A stretch of DNA of 64,000 nt. Origin: Rhizobium sp. CSW-27 (GTDB lineage Bacteria > Pseudomonadota > Alphaproteobacteria > Rhizobiales > Rhizobiaceae). Both the position numbers and the translations under genes were made by a program. Below the pieces are notes generated by a model. It had not been told where the DNA came from. It did not search any database and was given only the letters and a program-made list of their open reading frames with translations. This document shows, one piece after another, positions 1 through 8,459 of the stretch (its first letter is position 1; each line of letters starts with the position of its first letter). Location of the stretch: the NCBI RefSeq assembly GCF_018760785.1, contig NZ_JAHHZO010000004.1, positions 62,001 through 126,000 on the forward strand. Direction: 5' to 3'.

Positions 1-1143
1 CCGGCGCGAGATGTCGTAGTTTTCCGCCGTGCCATAGGTCAGATAGCCGCCGATGCCGTCGATCACTTCGCCGGCCTTGAGGTCGCGCTTGGCGGCAGCC
101 ACGACATCGACGCTCGGTGCACGCGTATTGCCGATAACCACGTCACGACACAGCGCGACCCTCGCAATCGACAGGCCGAATTCGAGCACGGTGAGGTGCC
201 AGGCGGTGTAGAAGCTGTAGAGGGGGCCTGGCCCGAGCTTGCCGAGATTGAGGAAGAAAGCCTGGTTCTCATCCTTCGCCTCGGCAATCACGTAAATGCC
301 GGGGCTGGGGCGGGCGCCGACAACATAATCAACGATGCCACCTTCGGCCCGCAACCGCTCGATGTCGTAGAAATCCACCAGTTCATCCACATGGCCGGAA
401 AACTCGCGGCCGATCATGCCGCGCTGCGGCACCCTGAGGCCAAGCGCATTGGCCACGATCGCCTGCTCCGCCGTCATCTTGGTGCCGTCGGCGAAGCTTG
501 CCACCATGCTCGGCGTCTGGTTCCACTGCGCGGCGAAGGCGGCCTGCGTCGTCGGGTTGCGGGTCCGGTCCTGCAGGCCCTTGATGTTGCCGCAGACCAG
601 CGGCCGAAGCCCCATGGCCTCCACATGCCGCACCAGATTCATCGTGACGCCCGGCTGATCGCCATCGGCGCAGCTGTAGATGACGCCCGCCGCTTCCGCC
701 TTGCGCCTCAGCAGCGGCCCGACGGTCGCATCGAGTTCCACATTGAGCGACACCACGTCCTTGCGGTGGGCGATGCAGGCAAGCGCCACCCGCGCGCCGT
801 AATCCACATGCCCGGTCGTCTCAAACACCGTCTCGACATGCGGGCAGGCGGCGATCAGGTCCGGATCGTCGGTCACGGCGCGCCGGCCGGCATGAATGGC
901 CTCGGACAGCGCCGCCGGCGTATCGACGTGCTGAATGTCACGCCGTGCGATGCCGGCCGCCTCGAAGGCCTCGATGGCCCGCTGGACGTTTCGGTTGCAG
1001 ATTGCCACGAAACGCAGGGCAGGCATGTGGCGTTCCACCTGGATAAGGGTGCCGCGCCCCATGAACCCGGCGCCGTACATGCCGACCAGCACCGGCCGCC
1101 CGCTGCGTTCACGGTCCCTGATGGCCGTATCGACGATGATCAT
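1..1143 (-). CDS. SAF-domain homoserine-dehydrogenase-like oxidoreductase (3' end cut by window edge)
   Basis: 381 residues are visible with no stop before the window edge. The N-terminus carries a Rossmann dinucleotide-binding loop (MYGAGFMGRG, about residues 22-31). Near the edge the chain enters an SAF-like segment (RDLKAGEVIDGIGGYLTYG). This matches the predicted homoserine dehydrogenase group (COG4091), which is often found in nucleotide-sugar and polysaccharide clusters and is not true threonine-pathway hom. The ATG overlaps the stop of the upstream RmlC-like gene in an ATGA, so the two are translationally coupled. It is the third gene of a minus-strand operon. I infer an NAD(P)-dependent step on a sugar or aldehyde; the substrate cannot be read from the sequence. 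Confidence 0.8.
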   Translation of the reverse strand, partial: MIIVDTAIRDRERSGRPVLVGMYGAGFMGRGTLIQVERHMPALRFVAICNRNVQRAIEAFEAAGIARRDIQHVDTPAALSEAIHAGRRAVTDDPDLIAACPHVETVFETTGHVDYGARVALACIAHRKDVVSLNVELDATVGPLLRRKAEAAGVIYSCADGDQPGVTMNLVRHVEAMGLRPLVCGNIKGLQDRTRNPTTQAAFAAQWNQTPSMVASFADGTKMTAEQAIVANALGLRVPQRGMIGREFSGHVDELVDFYDIERLRAEGGIVDYVVGARPSPGIYVIAEAKDENQAFFLNLGKLGPGPLYSFYTAWHLTVLEFGLSIARVALCRDVVIGNTRAPSVDVVAAAKRDLKAGEVIDGIGGYLTYGTAENYDISRR

Positions 1144-1736
1144 GGTGCCTCCGAAGCGACGGTCCGGGTCAGGGAAGAGGCCGACATCGCGGCGGCCGGC
1201 ATGCGCTGCGGCGACAGAAGCGGCCAGCTGCAATCCTTTTCCGAAATTTCCACCGGGGTCAGCGGCCAGTCGATCTCAAGCGCGGGGTCGTCCCAGCGCA
1301 AGCCGCGTTCGTGGCCGGGCTGGTAGAAGGCGCTCACCAGATAGAGCGCTTCGGTGTCTGCCGTGAGGGTGAGGAAGCCATGGGCAAAACCCTTCGGCAC
1401 ATACATCATGCGGCGGTTTTCTGCGGAAAGTTCTGCTGCGAACCACTGGCCGATGGTTGCCGATCCTGCGCGCATGTCGACGATGCAGTCCCACAGCGCG
1501 CCGCGAATGCAGCGCACCAGCTTGACCTCTTCGGCAGGCGCCGTCTGGTAATGCATGCCCCGCAGTGTGCCCGTGCGATGGCTCAGCGAGTTGTTGACCT
1601 GCACGAAGCGGCTCTCGAGCCCGGCCTGCTGCAGTTCCCTCTCGCAGAAGACCCGGGCGAAGAAGCCGCGTGAATCGCCAAGCTTCTCGGGTTCGATCAG
1701 ATAGGCACCGGGCAGGGAAGTCTCATGAAAGATCAT
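1140..1736 (-). CDS. RmlC-like dTDP-4-dehydrorhamnose 3,5-epimerase family protein
   Basis: 198 residues with the cupin epimerase hallmarks: RGFFARVF near the N-terminus, the catalytic-His motif LRGMHYQ, then VRCIRGALWDCIVDMR, the GFAHGFLTL strand, and a C-terminal WDDPALEIDWP. Family members epimerise C3/C5 of a dTDP-4-keto-6-deoxy sugar or related NDP-ketosugars. I chose the start at 1736 because AGGAG lies seven bases upstream; a longer frame to 1814 lacks family similarity. It follows an SDR gene by 105 bases and overlaps the next gene by four. No rmlA, rmlB or rmlD is visible, so calling it rfbC would overreach; it may act on a different ketosugar. Confidence 0.85.
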   Translation of the reverse strand: MIFHETSLPGAYLIEPEKLGDSRGFFARVFCERELQQAGLESRFVQVNNSLSHRTGTLRGMHYQTAPAEEVKLVRCIRGALWDCIVDMRAGSATIGQWFAAELSAENRRMMYVPKGFAHGFLTLTADTEALYLVSAFYQPGHERGLRWDDPALEIDWPLTPVEISEKDCSWPLLSPQRMPAAAMSASSLTRTVASEAP

Positions 1737-1841
1737 GGCATGCTCCTGTTGCGCCGTGCACAGGCTGCGGGCACGAGCGGGATTGGCGGATGGATTCGGC
1801 ACTCCGGCGGGCAAGGCTGCCGGCCGGCCTCCCGTCGGGCT

Positions 1842-2936
1842 TCAGACGGCAATCGGCAGCGGTGAAACGGCGGTCCGGCCGGGGCCGGCAGACCGCCTGT
1901 CGCGCCAGAAGAGATCCGGTGTCAGTGCGTCGCGCGACAGCCAGTCTTCCAGCACGTTGAAGCGGATGAGACTGGAGGTGCGATAGTCCGGAATGTGTGC
2001 CAGCCAGCGGTCGAGTTCCTCGGCAAGCTCGCGCACCGTCTCTTCGAGACGCTCCTGCGGCTGGTGGTTCGGCGCCAGTTCCACGTAGCGCGAAAAATCC
2101 ACCCGGTAGGACCGCCTGTCGGGCGGCGCATCGCGATTGACGGAGATTGCCGTGCCGGACAGCGCCCCGCTGACGGCTTCGGCCAGCTCGATCACCTGAT
2201 GGTTCCATTGATCGGCGCCGACATTGACCACAAGAAAGTCGCCCTGCGCGGCACGGCCCACGGCCCATTCGATGGCACGTGCCATGTCGCGCACATGGAT
2301 GAGCGGCCGCCAGGGGCTGCCGTCGCTCAACACATCGATGCGGCCCCGGGTGAGCGCCGAGGCGACGAGGTCGTTCAGCACCAGATCCAGCCTGGTGCGG
2401 CTCGAATAGCCGCAGGCAGTGGCAAAGCGAAGAGCGGTAACGCTGAGGCCGGTATCCTCGGCGATCTGCCGCAACCCGTCCTCGGCCCCGGCCTTGGAGC
2501 GCGCATAGGCGGTCAGTGGGTTGAGAGCATCCTCTTCCCGGCGGGCATCGCCCTCGGCAAAGCCGTAAAGCGAGCAACTGGAGGCAAAGACGAAGCGCGA
2601 GACACCGGCCTCTACGCAAAGCCGCGCCAGCCGCAACGCCGCATCCTGATTGACCGCCATCGTCACCTCTTCGAAGCGGGCACCCATCGGATCGTTGGAG
2701 ATGGCCGCAAGATAGACAACGGCATCGACGCCGGCCAGCAGCGCTGCGGGGAAGGTGCGCACATCCCCGAAATGCTGGTTCGACAGCAGTGTTTCCGGCA
2801 AGCCTCGCGCCGTGAGGCAGTGGGCAAAGTAACCGGTATCAAATCCGCAGATTTCCCAACCTTCCGGCGATGAATACAGCTGCCTGACCACAGCAGGGCC
2901 GACGTAACCCATATTTCCGACGAGCATGATCTTCAT
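1842..2936 (-). CDS. NAD-dependent epimerase/dehydratase (extended SDR)
   Basis: 364 residues of an extended short-chain dehydrogenase/reductase. The Rossmann loop is GNMGYVG near residue 7, followed by DVRTFP, the core motif VYLAAISNDP, ASSCSLYG, and the catalytic pair in YARSK. The C-terminal half has the sugar-nucleotide-binding lobe, including RPLIHVRDMARA. These enzymes epimerise, dehydrate or reduce the sugar of an NDP-sugar. It is the first gene of the minus-strand operon with the RmlC-like and SAF-domain proteins, preceded by an AT-rich promoter region. The residues after about 335 are outside the usual fold. Substrate unknown; role in a surface glycan is inferred from context. Confidence 0.85.
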   Translation of the reverse strand: MKIMLVGNMGYVGPAVVRQLYSSPEGWEICGFDTGYFAHCLTARGLPETLLSNQHFGDVRTFPAALLAGVDAVVYLAAISNDPMGARFEEVTMAVNQDAALRLARLCVEAGVSRFVFASSCSLYGFAEGDARREEDALNPLTAYARSKAGAEDGLRQIAEDTGLSVTALRFATACGYSSRTRLDLVLNDLVASALTRGRIDVLSDGSPWRPLIHVRDMARAIEWAVGRAAQGDFLVVNVGADQWNHQVIELAEAVSGALSGTAISVNRDAPPDRRSYRVDFSRYVELAPNHQPQERLEETVRELAEELDRWLAHIPDYRTSSLIRFNVLEDWLSRDALTPDLFWRDRRSAGPGRTAVSPLPIAV

Positions 2937-3420
2937 GGGCGCAAATCCTCATTGACCGTGCAAGGGTCCAAAAACGACATTCATGACTGGAATACGCGGT
3001 ATGCTGCAATGCGAATTAGAGTGTATGTCTCGTTCGTCCAGCCCAATTCGGACATTTTTCGAACAAAAATGTGACTTTCTTATAAGATATACAAAACAAT
3101 GAACTGCCTTAATTTATTCACTTCGATTGTCGATATACATTCGAAGCAGATCGGTGTTCTTCGATATGTGGACCGTACAGGAGGAGAGCGGCAAGGCTTG
3201 TCGCACCCAGAACAGACTGGACCGACGGTTCCCGGTGGCCCGCACACCGGCCCAGGGCAGGCGGATGTGAGCCGTACGGGGCAGGCGGCCCGGAAAGGTA
3301 CGCGGGCCAGGGCGCAGTGCACTCACGGACGGTGACATCCTGCTAACACGATCGATGCACCAGAGTTCCCGCGTGCCCTTCAATGAAGCGTCAAAGACCG
3401 GGCAAGCCCGGCCGGCTGCG
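2937..3420. other. Gene-free AT-rich control region
   Basis: 484 bases between the glycan operon and the VanZ-like gene. The part from about 2990 to 3140 is clearly AT-richer than the surroundings and contains TATATCTTATAAG on the minus strand, a plausible promoter for the operon below 2936, plus an 8-base inverted repeat listed separately. A 78-codon frame on the plus strand at 3099-3335 has no recognisable protein character, so I do not call it. Confidence 0.5.
3052..3072. promoter_or_regulatory. Inverted repeat ACATTTTT-5-AAAAATGT
   Basis: Perfect 8-base arms (3052-3059 and 3065-3072) around a 5-base spacer, in the AT-rich region 115 bases upstream of the SDR start. The symmetry and position suggest a dimeric regulator site for the glycan operon. 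There is no direct evidence for which protein binds; a hairpin is a less likely alternative because the arms are A/T only. Confidence 0.35.
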
Positions 3421-3789
3421 CTATCGGCGGCGGACCCGGACCTGACGTCGCTTGAGATGGACGCTCTGCCAAGTCCAGGCCAGCAGCGCCCCGGCGCCTG
3501 CGCCCATCGCTTTGATCACGGCATCGGCAAGGTGGGCATGGCGCGTCGGCGCCAGGAACTGCAGCATTTCGATCAGGCCGGCGCTGGCGAGCAGGACGAC
3601 GATCAGAAGCAGCGGCCGCTTCGGATAGGCCATGATGAAGAGAAAGCCCATCACCGCAAAGGCCAGCGCCCGGTCAAGATTGACCGGCAACGGATCGTGC
3701 GGGCGAAGGCCGATCGGGGATATGGTGACGAAGATGATGGCGGCAAGCGATAGCCAGGCCAACATGCGAAAGGTGCGGGAAGACATCAT
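3421..3789 (-). CDS. VanZ-like family membrane protein
   Basis: About 122 residues with three to four hydrophobic segments: MLAWLSLAAIIFVTISPIGL, ALAFAVMGFLFIMAY, LLLIVVLLASAGLIEML and AGALLAW. The signature of the VanZ fold is visible: an early P-x-G-L-R after helix 1, N-L-D before helix 2, and E-x-x-Q-x-x-x-P-x-R-H followed by D-x-x-x-x-x-x-G. Such small VanZ-like proteins are common near rhizobial polysaccharide genes; their function is not established. The start is one of two tandem ATG codons (3789 or 3786) behind GAAGGG. It stands alone, between the glycan operon and the divergent rlpA. Confidence 0.8.
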   Translation of the reverse strand: MMSSRTFRMLAWLSLAAIIFVTISPIGLRPHDPLPVNLDRALAFAVMGFLFIMAYPKRPLLLIVVLLASAGLIEMLQFLAPTRHAHLADAVIKAMGAGAGALLAWTWQSVHLKRRQVRVRRR

Positions 3790-4057
3790 CCCTTCACCAT
3801 GCCGCAGTCGCTCGCCAGGCCAAAGCCAACAAGACGTGATCACAGCTGCGCGCAAAACGGACCGATTCGCGGCAAATCCGGCAAACGTTAGCCATTCATT
3901 AACCATGATCGCATCGAATTTTCTTTATCCCCTGTTTTGGATCGCATTTTGGCCACGTTGCGGGCAAGACTGCCGGCATTGGCCCGAGGCATTAACCATA
4001 AGTGCCGAGGGTGCGGGGCGCATCCGGACGAGGACCCGGATGACCTTCTAGAGCGGC

Positions 4058-5329
4058 GTGGGACAAGATTTGACTTCTGATTCCGGCAAACTTCACCTGG
4101 GTGCGCGATGGCTGGGCATTACGCTCGTCTGCATCGGCATGGCATCCTGTGCGGCGACCCCGACGACGGTGGCCAAGAAGGGCAAGACCAAGAGCAAGGA
4201 ATATTTCGCCGAGAGCGAATATGGCGTGAAGGCCAGCCCGCGCGTGATCGCGGACGGCCAGCCGGTGCCGCGCGGCGGCGGGCGCTTCATGGTCGGCAGC
4301 CCCTACGAAGTCAAGGGCAAGACCTATGTGCCCAAGGAAGACCCGAACTACAACAAGTCCGGCCTGGCCTCCTGGTATGGTTCCGCCTTCCACGGCCGCA
4401 TGACGGCGAATGGCGAAGTCTATGACAGCGACTATCTGTCTGCCGCTCACCCGACTTTTCCGCTGCCGAGCTATGCACGCGTCACCAATCTCGATACCGG
4501 TTCCTCTGTCATCGTGCGCGTCAATGACCGCGGCCCCTTCCATCCCGGCCGCGTGATCGACGTATCGGAGAAGACCGCCGAGCTTCTGGATTTCCGTCGC
4601 ACCGGCACGGCGCGCGTCAATGTGCAATATGTCGGTCGTGCCCGCATGGACGGGCGCGACATGCCGTTCCTGATGGCCTCCTATATCCGCAAGGGGGATC
4701 GCGTGCCCGGCATCATCCATCCGGATGGCCAGATCGCATCCGGCGTGATGGTGGCTTCCAACCAGTCGCTCGGGGATGAACTGCAGAGCTACGGCAATCG
4801 CGTTTCCTCCTCGACCGCCTTTGCCGGCCCGACGCCGACGAGCAAGCCGGCAAAGGCGAATGCCGTCACGGCATCCTTTGCCGAAGCGGTGAAGTCCTAT
4901 GACGCGCCGGAGGCCAAGGCGGCACCATCCGCCGTGCCGGTGCCGGTCGGACGCCCCGGCGCAGCTGTCGCCGCGCATTTCCCGCCGGCTCCGCAGCCGG
5001 CAACGGCACAGCACAAGCCGGCGCCCGTCGCTCAGCCTGCCGCCCCCGTCGTGCATCAGGCAGCAGTCCAGCCGCAGCGTCACACGCAGGTCGCGGCCGC
5101 ACCGGTGCAGCGCAGCGAGCCGCGCCCGGCCGCCAAGGCGGCTGTGCCGTCGACGGCCCAGGCTGCGCCGAAGCCGCGCCCGGCGCCTGCCGTCACCGAA
5201 ACGGCCTATGCCGCACCGGCGCCTGCGGCAAAGGGTCCGCGCGTGATGTTCGGCAATGTGGTGCTGCGCGACGACGGCGTGCTGGAAACCGATGGCGGCG
5301 CTGCCGCACCGAAAACCGCGCGCCGCTGA
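4058..5329 (+). CDS. rlpA: RlpA family septal ring lytic transglycosylase (lipoprotein)
   Basis: 423 residues from a GTG start. The N-terminus looks like a lipoprotein signal ending in the lipobox M-A-S-C near residue 31. The double-psi beta-barrel domain follows, with GLASWYG near residue 101, HGRMTANGE, AAHPTFPLPS, and the catalytic NDRGPF near 156. RlpA cleaves denuded peptidoglycan glycan strands at the septum. The last 180 residues are Ala/Pro-rich without the C-terminal SPOR domain of E. coli RlpA, so septal targeting must differ or rely on the tail. No clear ribosome-binding site precedes 4058, so the start is uncertain. The downstream carboxypeptidase homologue supports an envelope role. 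Confidence 0.88.
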   Translation: MGQDLTSDSGKLHLGARWLGITLVCIGMASCAATPTTVAKKGKTKSKEYFAESEYGVKASPRVIADGQPVPRGGGRFMVGSPYEVKGKTYVPKEDPNYNKSGLASWYGSAFHGRMTANGEVYDSDYLSAAHPTFPLPSYARVTNLDTGSSVIVRVNDRGPFHPGRVIDVSEKTAELLDFRRTGTARVNVQYVGRARMDGRDMPFLMASYIRKGDRVPGIIHPDGQIASGVMVASNQSLGDELQSYGNRVSSSTAFAGPTPTSKPAKANAVTASFAEAVKSYDAPEAKAAPSAVPVPVGRPGAAVAAHFPPAPQPATAQHKPAPVAQPAAPVVHQAAVQPQRHTQVAAAPVQRSEPRPAAKAAVPSTAQAAPKPRPAPAVTETAYAAPAPAAKGPRVMFGNVVLRDDGVLETDGGAAAPKTARR

Positions 5330-5392
5330 GCGCGCGGTTGCGCCGGCCGGCGCTGCTTGCTAGGCATGGGTATGCGGTTGAAGAGCTTACCC

Positions 5393-6571
5393 ATGCAGCG
5401 GCGAATCCTTTCCCGAATTTGCAGATTGTTTTACGTGGCATGCGCCGCATTTGCGTTTGCCGGTCCGGTGCCGGCTGCGGATGAAACGCGCCTGCCGGGC
5501 CTCAAGGCCCGCCAGATCTATCTGGTGGAGGACCGGTCCGGCACGGTGCTGCTGGCGCAGAACGAGAATCAGGCCTTTCCGCCAGCCTCGCTTGCCAAAC
5601 TGATGACGATGGACCTTGTGTTCGAGGCGCTGAAGCAGGGCGAGGTGACGGTCGACACCACCTATCGCGTTTCGGAAAATGCCTGGCGCAAAGGCGGCGC
5701 CCCCTCCGGCACGACCACGATGTTCGCCGCGCTGCGCTCGGAGATCCGCCTGGAGGATCTGATCAAGGGCGTCATCATCCACAATGCGAATGATGCCTGC
5801 ATCATCATCGCCGAGGGCATGAGCGGTTCGGAAGGCCGGTTTGCCGAACGGATGAGCGCGCGCGCCCGGGATCTCGGTCTCACCCGCAGCCAGTTCGGCA
5901 ATGCGACCGGCCTGCCCTCGGAAGAGAGCCGCTCGACGGCACGCGACCTGGTGGAGCTTGCCCGGCACATCTATCACCAATACCCGGATTACTACCGGCT
6001 CTACGCCCAGCCGGATTTCGAGTGGAACAAGATCTTCCAGCGCAACAAGAACCCGTTGCTGGCGCTCGGCATCGGCATCGACGGCCTGGGCGCCGGCTAT
6101 GCGGAAGGCTCCGGCTTCGCCGCGGTCGCTTCCATCGAAAGGGACGGGACGCGGCTGTTTCTCGCGCTCGGCGGCCTGCAGAGCGACAAGGACCGGCAGG
6201 AGGAGGCGCGGCGCGTGCTCGACTGGGCACTCTCCTCCTTTGCCACCCGCACCCTGTTTGCCGCCGGCGGCAGCATCGGCCAGGCCGCCATCTATGGCGG
6301 CGAGCAGCGCCATGTCGATCTCGTGGCGCGCGAAGCCGTAGACGTCTATGTGCCGGCGCGCAATGGCGAGCGCTTGTCCGGGCGGATCGTCTATCGCTGG
6401 CCGTTGCGGGCGCCGGTTGCGGAGGGCCAGCAGGTGGGCGTGCTGAAGATTTCGGAGGGCGAGCGGCCGCTGAAGGAGGTTCCGCTCTATGCGGCCTCTT
6501 CGGTGCAGCAGGGCTCGCTCGTCTCGCGCGCCACCGACGCGCTGATCGAACTGGCGCTGTTCTGGCTCTAG
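5393..6571 (+). CDS. D-alanyl-D-alanine carboxypeptidase homologue with altered catalytic motifs
   Basis: 392 residues: signal peptide, then a penicillin-binding S11 domain and a PBP5-type C-terminal beta domain (about 290-370). The nucleophile motif is normal: SLAK, Ser66 to Lys69. The second motif, usually S-x-N, reads N-A-N (131-133), and the third, usually K-T-G, reads G-A-G (233-235). I checked both codon by codon. The fold is therefore kept but two catalytic elements are not, so carboxypeptidase activity is doubtful; it may bind muropeptides or act in a scaffold. Start: ATG at 5393 with GAAGAG upstream; TTG 5357 and ATG 5366 or 5372 are also in frame. It sits between rlpA and tmk. Confidence 0.85.
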   Translation: MQRRILSRICRLFYVACAAFAFAGPVPAADETRLPGLKARQIYLVEDRSGTVLLAQNENQAFPPASLAKLMTMDLVFEALKQGEVTVDTTYRVSENAWRKGGAPSGTTTMFAALRSEIRLEDLIKGVIIHNANDACIIIAEGMSGSEGRFAERMSARARDLGLTRSQFGNATGLPSEESRSTARDLVELARHIYHQYPDYYRLYAQPDFEWNKIFQRNKNPLLALGIGIDGLGAGYAEGSGFAAVASIERDGTRLFLALGGLQSDKDRQEEARRVLDWALSSFATRTLFAAGGSIGQAAIYGGEQRHVDLVAREAVDVYVPARNGERLSGRIVYRWPLRAPVAEGQQVGVLKISEGERPLKEVPLYAASSVQQGSLVSRATDALIELALFWL

Positions 6572-6651
6572 GCTTTGCGTCGCGCGCTGTTTCACATCGG
6601 CACGCAATGGGCTAGAACCGGCAGCAGCAGGACAGGAAAAGCGGCGGTAAA

Positions 6652-7335
6652 GTGGTAAAAGCACCCGGATTGTTCGTGAGTTTCGAGGGCGGGGAAGGGG
6701 CCGGCAAGTCGACCCAGATTCGCCGGCTGGGGGACACCCTCAGCGCCGCGGGCCATGAGGTGGTGGTGACGCGCGAGCCGGGCGGCTCGCCGGGTGCCGA
6801 GGCGGTGCGCCATGTCATCCTGTCCGGTGCCGCCGAAGCCTACGGCGTGCGCATGGAGGCCATGCTGTTTGCCGCAGCCCGCGCCGATCATGTCGAGGCG
6901 CTGATCCGCCCGGCCCTTTCTGCCGGCAAGGTGGTCCTCTGCGACCGATTCATCGATTCCTCGCGGGTCTACCAGGGCATTACCGGCAATCTCGACAGGG
7001 TCTTCATCGAGCGGCTGGAGCGGGTGGCAATCGATGGCGTGCGGCCGGACCTGACGCTGATCCTCGACCTGCCGGCCGCCGAAGGGCTGGCACGGGCAAG
7101 CCGTCGCAGTGCCGCCGCCTCAGCAGGGCAGGCGGTGGCGCCGGACCGCTTCGAAAAGGAGGAGATCGCGGTGCACGAGAAGCGCCGGCAGGCCTTTCTC
7201 GACATTGCTGCGGCAGAACCCGCCCGTTGCCGGGTAATCGATGCCGCCCGCGACGAATCCGAGATCGCTGCGGACATCCTGCAACTGGTCGAGGCGCGGC
7301 TGGCGGAGCGGAATCTGAAGAAGGACAGGGCATGA
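6652..7335 (+). CDS. tmk: Thymidylate kinase
   Basis: 227 residues from a GTG start. The P-loop [11 protein letters not shown] lies near residue 10, REPGG near 43, the DRF motif ([13 protein letters not shown]) near 98, and the LID region near 145 is [14 protein letters not shown]. It phosphorylates dTMP to dTDP for DNA synthesis. Its TGA overlaps the ATG of holB in an ATGA, so the two are coupled; tmk-holB is a widespread bacterial pair. Length is normal for the family. Confidence 0.95.
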   Translation: MVKAPGLFVSFEGGEGAGKSTQIRRLGDTLSAAGHEVVVTREPGGSPGAEAVRHVILSGAAEAYGVRMEAMLFAAARADHVEALIRPALSAGKVVLCDRFIDSSRVYQGITGNLDRVFIERLERVAIDGVRPDLTLILDLPAAEGLARASRRSAAASAGQAVAPDRFEKEEIAVHEKRRQAFLDIAAAEPARCRVIDAARDESEIAADILQLVEARLAERNLKKDRA

Positions 7336-8360
7336 GCGAGGAAGGCCACGGCATTCTGGACGGCGCAATCGCGCCTCAGGTCAATCCACATCTGTTCGGG
7401 CACCGCGACGCGGAGGACTTCCTCGCCCGCTTCTATCGCTCCGGTCGCAGCCACCATGCCATCCTGATCGAGGGGCCGGAGGGCATCGGCAAGGCGACAC
7501 TGGCCTTCCGCTTCGCCAATCACGTGCTCTCGCATCCGGATCCCGCCACTGCGCCGGAGCGGCTCGGCGATCCCGATCCGCAGTCTCCGGTCAGCCGGCA
7601 GATCGCCTCCGGCGCCTCGCACAATCTGCTGCACCTGACGCGGCCAGTCGACGAGAAGACCGGCAAGGCCAGGACGGCGATCACCGTCGATGAGGTGCGC
7701 AGGGCAGGGCACTTCTTTTCCCAGACCTCCGGCACGGGCAACTGGCGGATCGTCATCATCGATCCGGCCGATGATTTGAACCGCAATGCGGCGAACGCCA
7801 TCCTGAAGATTCTGGAGGAACCGCCGAAGCGGGCCCTGTTTCTGGTGCTGAGCCATGCACCGGGCCGGCTGCTGCCGACCATCCGCTCGCGTTGCCTGCC
7901 GCTGAAGCTTTCGCCGCTCTCCCGCGCGGATCTGGCGCAGGCGCTGACAGCACTCGGCCACGCGCCGGATGGCGGGCGGACGGCGGAGGAGGTGCTGACC
8001 GAGGCGGGCGGCAGCGTTTCGCAGGCGCTGAAGCTTCTCAACTATGGCGGCACGGAGATCGTCGCGGCCTTCGACGAGGTGCTGAACTCCGACGGTCCCG
8101 CCGCGCGGCGCGCCATGCACCGCCTGGCCGACGTGCTTTCGGGCAAGGACAATGACGTGATCTTCGGCTTCTTCCTCGATCATCTGCGCGAACATCTGGT
8201 GACGCGCGCAAGGACAGCCGCCTTTGCCGGCGATCTGGTCGGCGCCGACCGCGCCTCGCGCCTGTCCTCCGATATCGGCGAGCGGATCGGCATCTCGCAG
8301 GCCTACAATCTCGACCGCAAGCAGACGATCCTGTCGCTGCTGGAGGACGTGACGCGGTAG
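7332..8360 (+). CDS. holB: DNA polymerase III subunit delta'
   Basis: 342 residues of the clamp-loader subunit delta'. The AAA+ fold is recognisable: [15 protein letters not shown] near residue 43 in place of a strict Walker A (delta' does not hydrolyse ATP), a Walker B-like [24 protein letters not shown], and the arginine-bearing sensor region TIRSRC. Delta' helps load the beta sliding clamp. The start is the ATG overlapping the tmk stop. A frame extending upstream inside tmk is a shadow. Confidence 0.93.
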   Translation: MSEEGHGILDGAIAPQVNPHLFGHRDAEDFLARFYRSGRSHHAILIEGPEGIGKATLAFRFANHVLSHPDPATAPERLGDPDPQSPVSRQIASGASHNLLHLTRPVDEKTGKARTAITVDEVRRAGHFFSQTSGTGNWRIVIIDPADDLNRNAANAILKILEEPPKRALFLVLSHAPGRLLPTIRSRCLPLKLSPLSRADLAQALTALGHAPDGGRTAEEVLTEAGGSVSQALKLLNYGGTEIVAAFDEVLNSDGPAARRAMHRLADVLSGKDNDVIFGFFLDHLREHLVTRARTAAFAGDLVGADRASRLSSDIGERIGISQAYNLDRKQTILSLLEDVTR

Positions 8361-8459
8361 CGGGGCAGGGGCGGGAGAGTCCCAAACGGAAACTTGCTGT
8401 TTCGCATCCGCGAAACTTGGTTTAAGACGCGGGACCTGAGACCCTGAACAAGAACGGTA

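Noticed and set aside
3099-3335. 78-codon frame in the control region
   Set aside because: Gly/Arg-rich, no ribosome-binding site fitting its start, and no recognisable fold.
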